A stretch of 64,000 nt of DNA from Companilactobacillus huachuanensis. Lineage in GTDB: Bacteria > Bacillota > Bacilli > Lactobacillales > Lactobacillaceae. Shown here in pieces: positions 62,053 through 64,000 of this stretch (within the stretch, counting starts at the first letter, position 1; each line of letters starts with the position of its first letter). Where the stretch lies: positions 62,001 to 126,000 of the forward strand of contig NZ_BJDF01000003.1 in the NCBI RefSeq assembly GCF_005404815.1, given 5' to 3'. The notes beneath the pieces were generated by a model. The model worked only from the letters and a program-made list of their open reading frames with translations, did not search any database and had not been told where the DNA came from. The position numbers and the translations under genes are program-made.

Positions 62053-63456
62053 TTAGTAATCTATTTTATTATCTGTTAGGTCATCACCATTCGATTCAAT
62101 AACTTGTTTGTACCAGTAGAATGATTTCTTCTTATAACGCTTTAATGTTTTAAGATCATGTTCATCACGATCTACATAAATAAATCCATATCGTTTAATG
62201 AAACCTTCACGAGTTGAATGAAGATCAATTGCAGACCACGTCAAGTATCCAATGACGTCAACACCATCATTAATGGCATGTTTTAATTGTTCAATATGAT
62301 CTCGTAAGTATGAAATTCGGTAGTCATCGACGATTTTATGGTTTTCATTCAATTTTTCAGTATGAGCAATGCCATTTTCAAGAATCAAAATGGGCAAGTG
62401 GTATCTTTCAGAGATATCCATTAATTGATAGTAGAATCCTAATGGGTCAATAATCCATCCCCATTCAGTTTCCTTGGTATAAGGATTAGGTGTGCCATTA
62501 TTTCTTTGCACCAATCCGCCTTGAAATTCAAAATCATTATTCTTGGTCTCATTATTATTTGCCAATTGCTTAGATATATCAGATACGTAAGTTGCATAGT
62601 ATGTTGACGAAATAAAATCTGGTTTAGCGTTTTTTAATAGTTGCATATCGCCAGGTCTAATATCCAATGAAACGCCCAATTCTTTTAAGTGATTTAGGAA
62701 AAATTTAGGATAATATCCATGAACATAAATATCAAGATATGCGTAATTTGTTAAATACATTGATTTTTGAGCGCCTGCAACAACCTTAGGATCCGGTGTT
62801 AGGGGATAGTTGACCATGAAAGCACAGTTTGGACCAATCTTTGCTGTTGAATCAATATTATGTAGATCATTGCATGCATGAGCGTAGGCAATTGCTAAAT
62901 GATGTTCACCTTGCCATAGCTCTTGAGTTGATAAGTTTTTATTACCAGCAATATATTCGGAATCGACATGATATAAATTAGGTTCGTTGAAAGGTACATA
63001 AAATTTAATACGGCCTTTGAAATGCTCAAAAATGGTATCAACATAATTTTTATAGGCAGCTACAGTTTGTCGTGAGGTCCATCCGCCAAATCTTTCGAGT
63101 AGACTAAGTGGAAGATCGTAAGCATACAAAGTTGCCACTGGGGCAATTCCGTCAGCAATTAATTGATCTACAACATGGTCATAGTATGCGAGACCTTTTG
63201 GATTGGGAGCCTTGTCATCTCCATTTGGAAATATGCGAGTCCAAGAAATTGAAAATCTGTAAATTGAGAATCCCATTTGATGAAATAATTCAATATCCTC
63301 TTTATACCGGTGATAGCCATCACTTGCCACATGGAAATTACTATAGTTGTGTAAGAGTGTCCGTACATCTGAGATACTTTTTCCTTTTCCGTCTTCATCC
63401 CAGCCGCCTTCATATTGTTGAGCATTTGTTGAACTTCCCCAAAGAATTTTTTTCAA
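62053..63456 (-). CDS. GH1 6-phospho-beta-glucosidase, second system
   Basis: A 467-aa GH1 enzyme with N-terminal ILWGSSTNAQQYEGGWDEDG, acid/base Glu in YVPFNEPNLYH and nucleophile Glu in LILENGIAHTE. It starts at TTG 63456-63454 with AGGAGATAATTATT upstream; no ATG is near. It is 18 bp after the EIIC gene and therefore in its operon. Likely acts on the sugar imported by that EIIC. Confidence 0.92.
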   Translation of the reverse strand: MKKILWGSSTNAQQYEGGWDEDGKGKSISDVRTLLHNYSNFHVASDGYHRYKEDIELFHQMGFSIYRFSISWTRIFPNGDDKAPNPKGLAYYDHVVDQLIADGIAPVATLYAYDLPLSLLERFGGWTSRQTVAAYKNYVDTIFEHFKGRIKFYVPFNEPNLYHVDSEYIAGNKNLSTQELWQGEHHLAIAYAHACNDLHNIDSTAKIGPNCAFMVNYPLTPDPKVVAGAQKSMYLTNYAYLDIYVHGYYPKFFLNHLKELGVSLDIRPGDMQLLKNAKPDFISSTYYATYVSDISKQLANNNETKNNDFEFQGGLVQRNNGTPNPYTKETEWGWIIDPLGFYYQLMDISERYHLPILILENGIAHTEKLNENHKIVDDYRISYLRDHIEQLKHAINDGVDVIGYLTWSAIDLHSTREGFIKRYGFIYVDRDEHDLKTLKRYKKKSFYWYKQVIESNGDDLTDNKIDY

Positions 63457-63474
63457 AATAATTATCTCCTATTC

Positions 63475-64000
63475 TTATTGTAATTCAGTTTTTCCTTCAG
63501 CTTCTTCAGCCTCTTTATCTAGAGACTGTACATAGCCTTTCCAAAATGGGATGTATAGAACCAATCCGATGAAGAATGATATGAACGGAATAATAACCGT
63601 CTTCCAGTCACCTGTACCTAAGGGTCCAAGTAAGAATGGCGGAGTAGCCCATGGAATCATGGCAAAAAATTTACCAAAGAACGGTGTTGCCATAAGCATG
63701 TAACCAATTCCAGTAGAAATTGTGCCACTTAAAATGAATGGAATCATTAAGTATGGATTTAAAGCAAGTGGAAGACCAAAGACGACTGGTTCTACGATTG
63801 TAAAGATCCCAGGCCAAATGGTCGTCCAACCAAGAGTTTTTAAAAATTTGTTTTTTGAGATAATCATTAAGAAAATGACTGGCCAGACTGCTGCCGTCCA
63901 AATTGTCATACGAAGTAGGCCAGTTTGACCCAATCCGGCAAGAATATTTGGTAAATGGTTTGAAGGTGTACCATTAGATAATGCTTTGGCATTTTCGGAT
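63475..64000 (-). CDS. PTS lactose/cellobiose-type EIIC, C-terminal part (runs off window)
   Basis: The last 170 or so residues of an EIIC permease, open at the window edge (upstream codons ..ENAKALSNGTPSNHLPNIL continue in frame). Landmarks are GIFTIVEPVVFGLPLALNPY and membrane segments to VLYIPFWKGYVQSLDKEA. Compared with the complete EIIC at 11989 about 60% is missing beyond the window. It is upstream of the GH1 gene in one operon. Confidence 0.9.
   Translation of the reverse strand, partial: SENAKALSNGTPSNHLPNILAGLGQTGLLRMTIWTAAVWPVIFLMIISKNKFLKTLGWTTIWPGIFTIVEPVVFGLPLALNPYLMIPFILSGTISTGIGYMLMATPFFGKFFAMIPWATPPFLLGPLGTGDWKTVIIPFISFFIGLVLYIPFWKGYVQSLDKEAEEAEGKTELQ

Overview
The window looks like the chromosome of a low-GC Gram-positive lactobacillus. 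Evidence: a one-piece tmRNA with tag AKNNNSYALAA, SD-dominated starts with some TTG/GTG, catabolite-response (cre) sites, many sugar PTS and 6-phospho-beta-glucosidase genes, a Met T-box before metNIQ genes, LysM/3D cell-wall proteins and an lpdBCD-type gallate decarboxylase set. A Companilactobacillus-like host is my inference; no taxonomic marker gene is present to settle it.

Layout. 1-8 kb is an accessory, decaying region: an intact IS1380-family transposase, a convergent broken one, two tandem small paralogous proteins, a phage-head/polymorphic-toxin (Ntox50) remnant with a frameshifted immunity partner, and two copies of a type I holin-like toxin locus (one frameshifted, one intact, neither long enough for routine gene calling). 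7.9-10.6 kb holds ssrA, a DUF3862-like anchored protein, a YitT membrane protein and a LysM-3D wall protein. 10.8-18 kb is a carbohydrate locus: a GntR regulator, then lactose/cellobiose-type PTS IIB, IIC and IIA, an SGNH-type acetylesterase, a ROK kinase and a GH1 6-phospho-beta-glucosidase, with a palindromic operator and a consensus cre at its promoter. 19.3-23.4 kb is the Met T-box leader with metQ, metN, metI and a second metQ. 24-31 kb carries small regulators, PspC peptides, a HAD phosphatase, a LysR regulator and a UvrD-like helicase. 31.4-33.9 kb is lpdC-lpdB-lpdD. 34.4-45.4 kb has coaBC, a two-component system, DedA, YfhO and PAP2 membrane proteins and a domain-swapped GH3 beta-glucosidase. 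46-48.6 kb is a secreted polysaccharide lyase family 8 enzyme. 51.8-54.8 kb is a GC-richer cassette: a MacB-like ABC protein, two near-identical 36-aa membrane peptides and a TetR regulator, with five matching palindromic operators. 55.5-64 kb is a second beta-glucoside region with two GH1/PTS systems and RpiR and LacI regulators.

The most interesting signal is an interspersed family of mobile structured elements. There are nine copies of the main class, two copies of a related class with a different closing stem, and one larger element that may be the parent. Main-class copies have a long closing stem around up to three hairpins; full ones also have terminal inverted repeats (CTAAAGGTTGAAAG / CTTTCAACCTTTAG) and 9-bp target duplications. 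They sit just after stop codons in the same orientation as the upstream gene. Stem changes are compensated on the opposite arm, so the fold is apparently selected. A 1.05-kb segment with the same termini carries a decayed DDE transposase and may be the source element.
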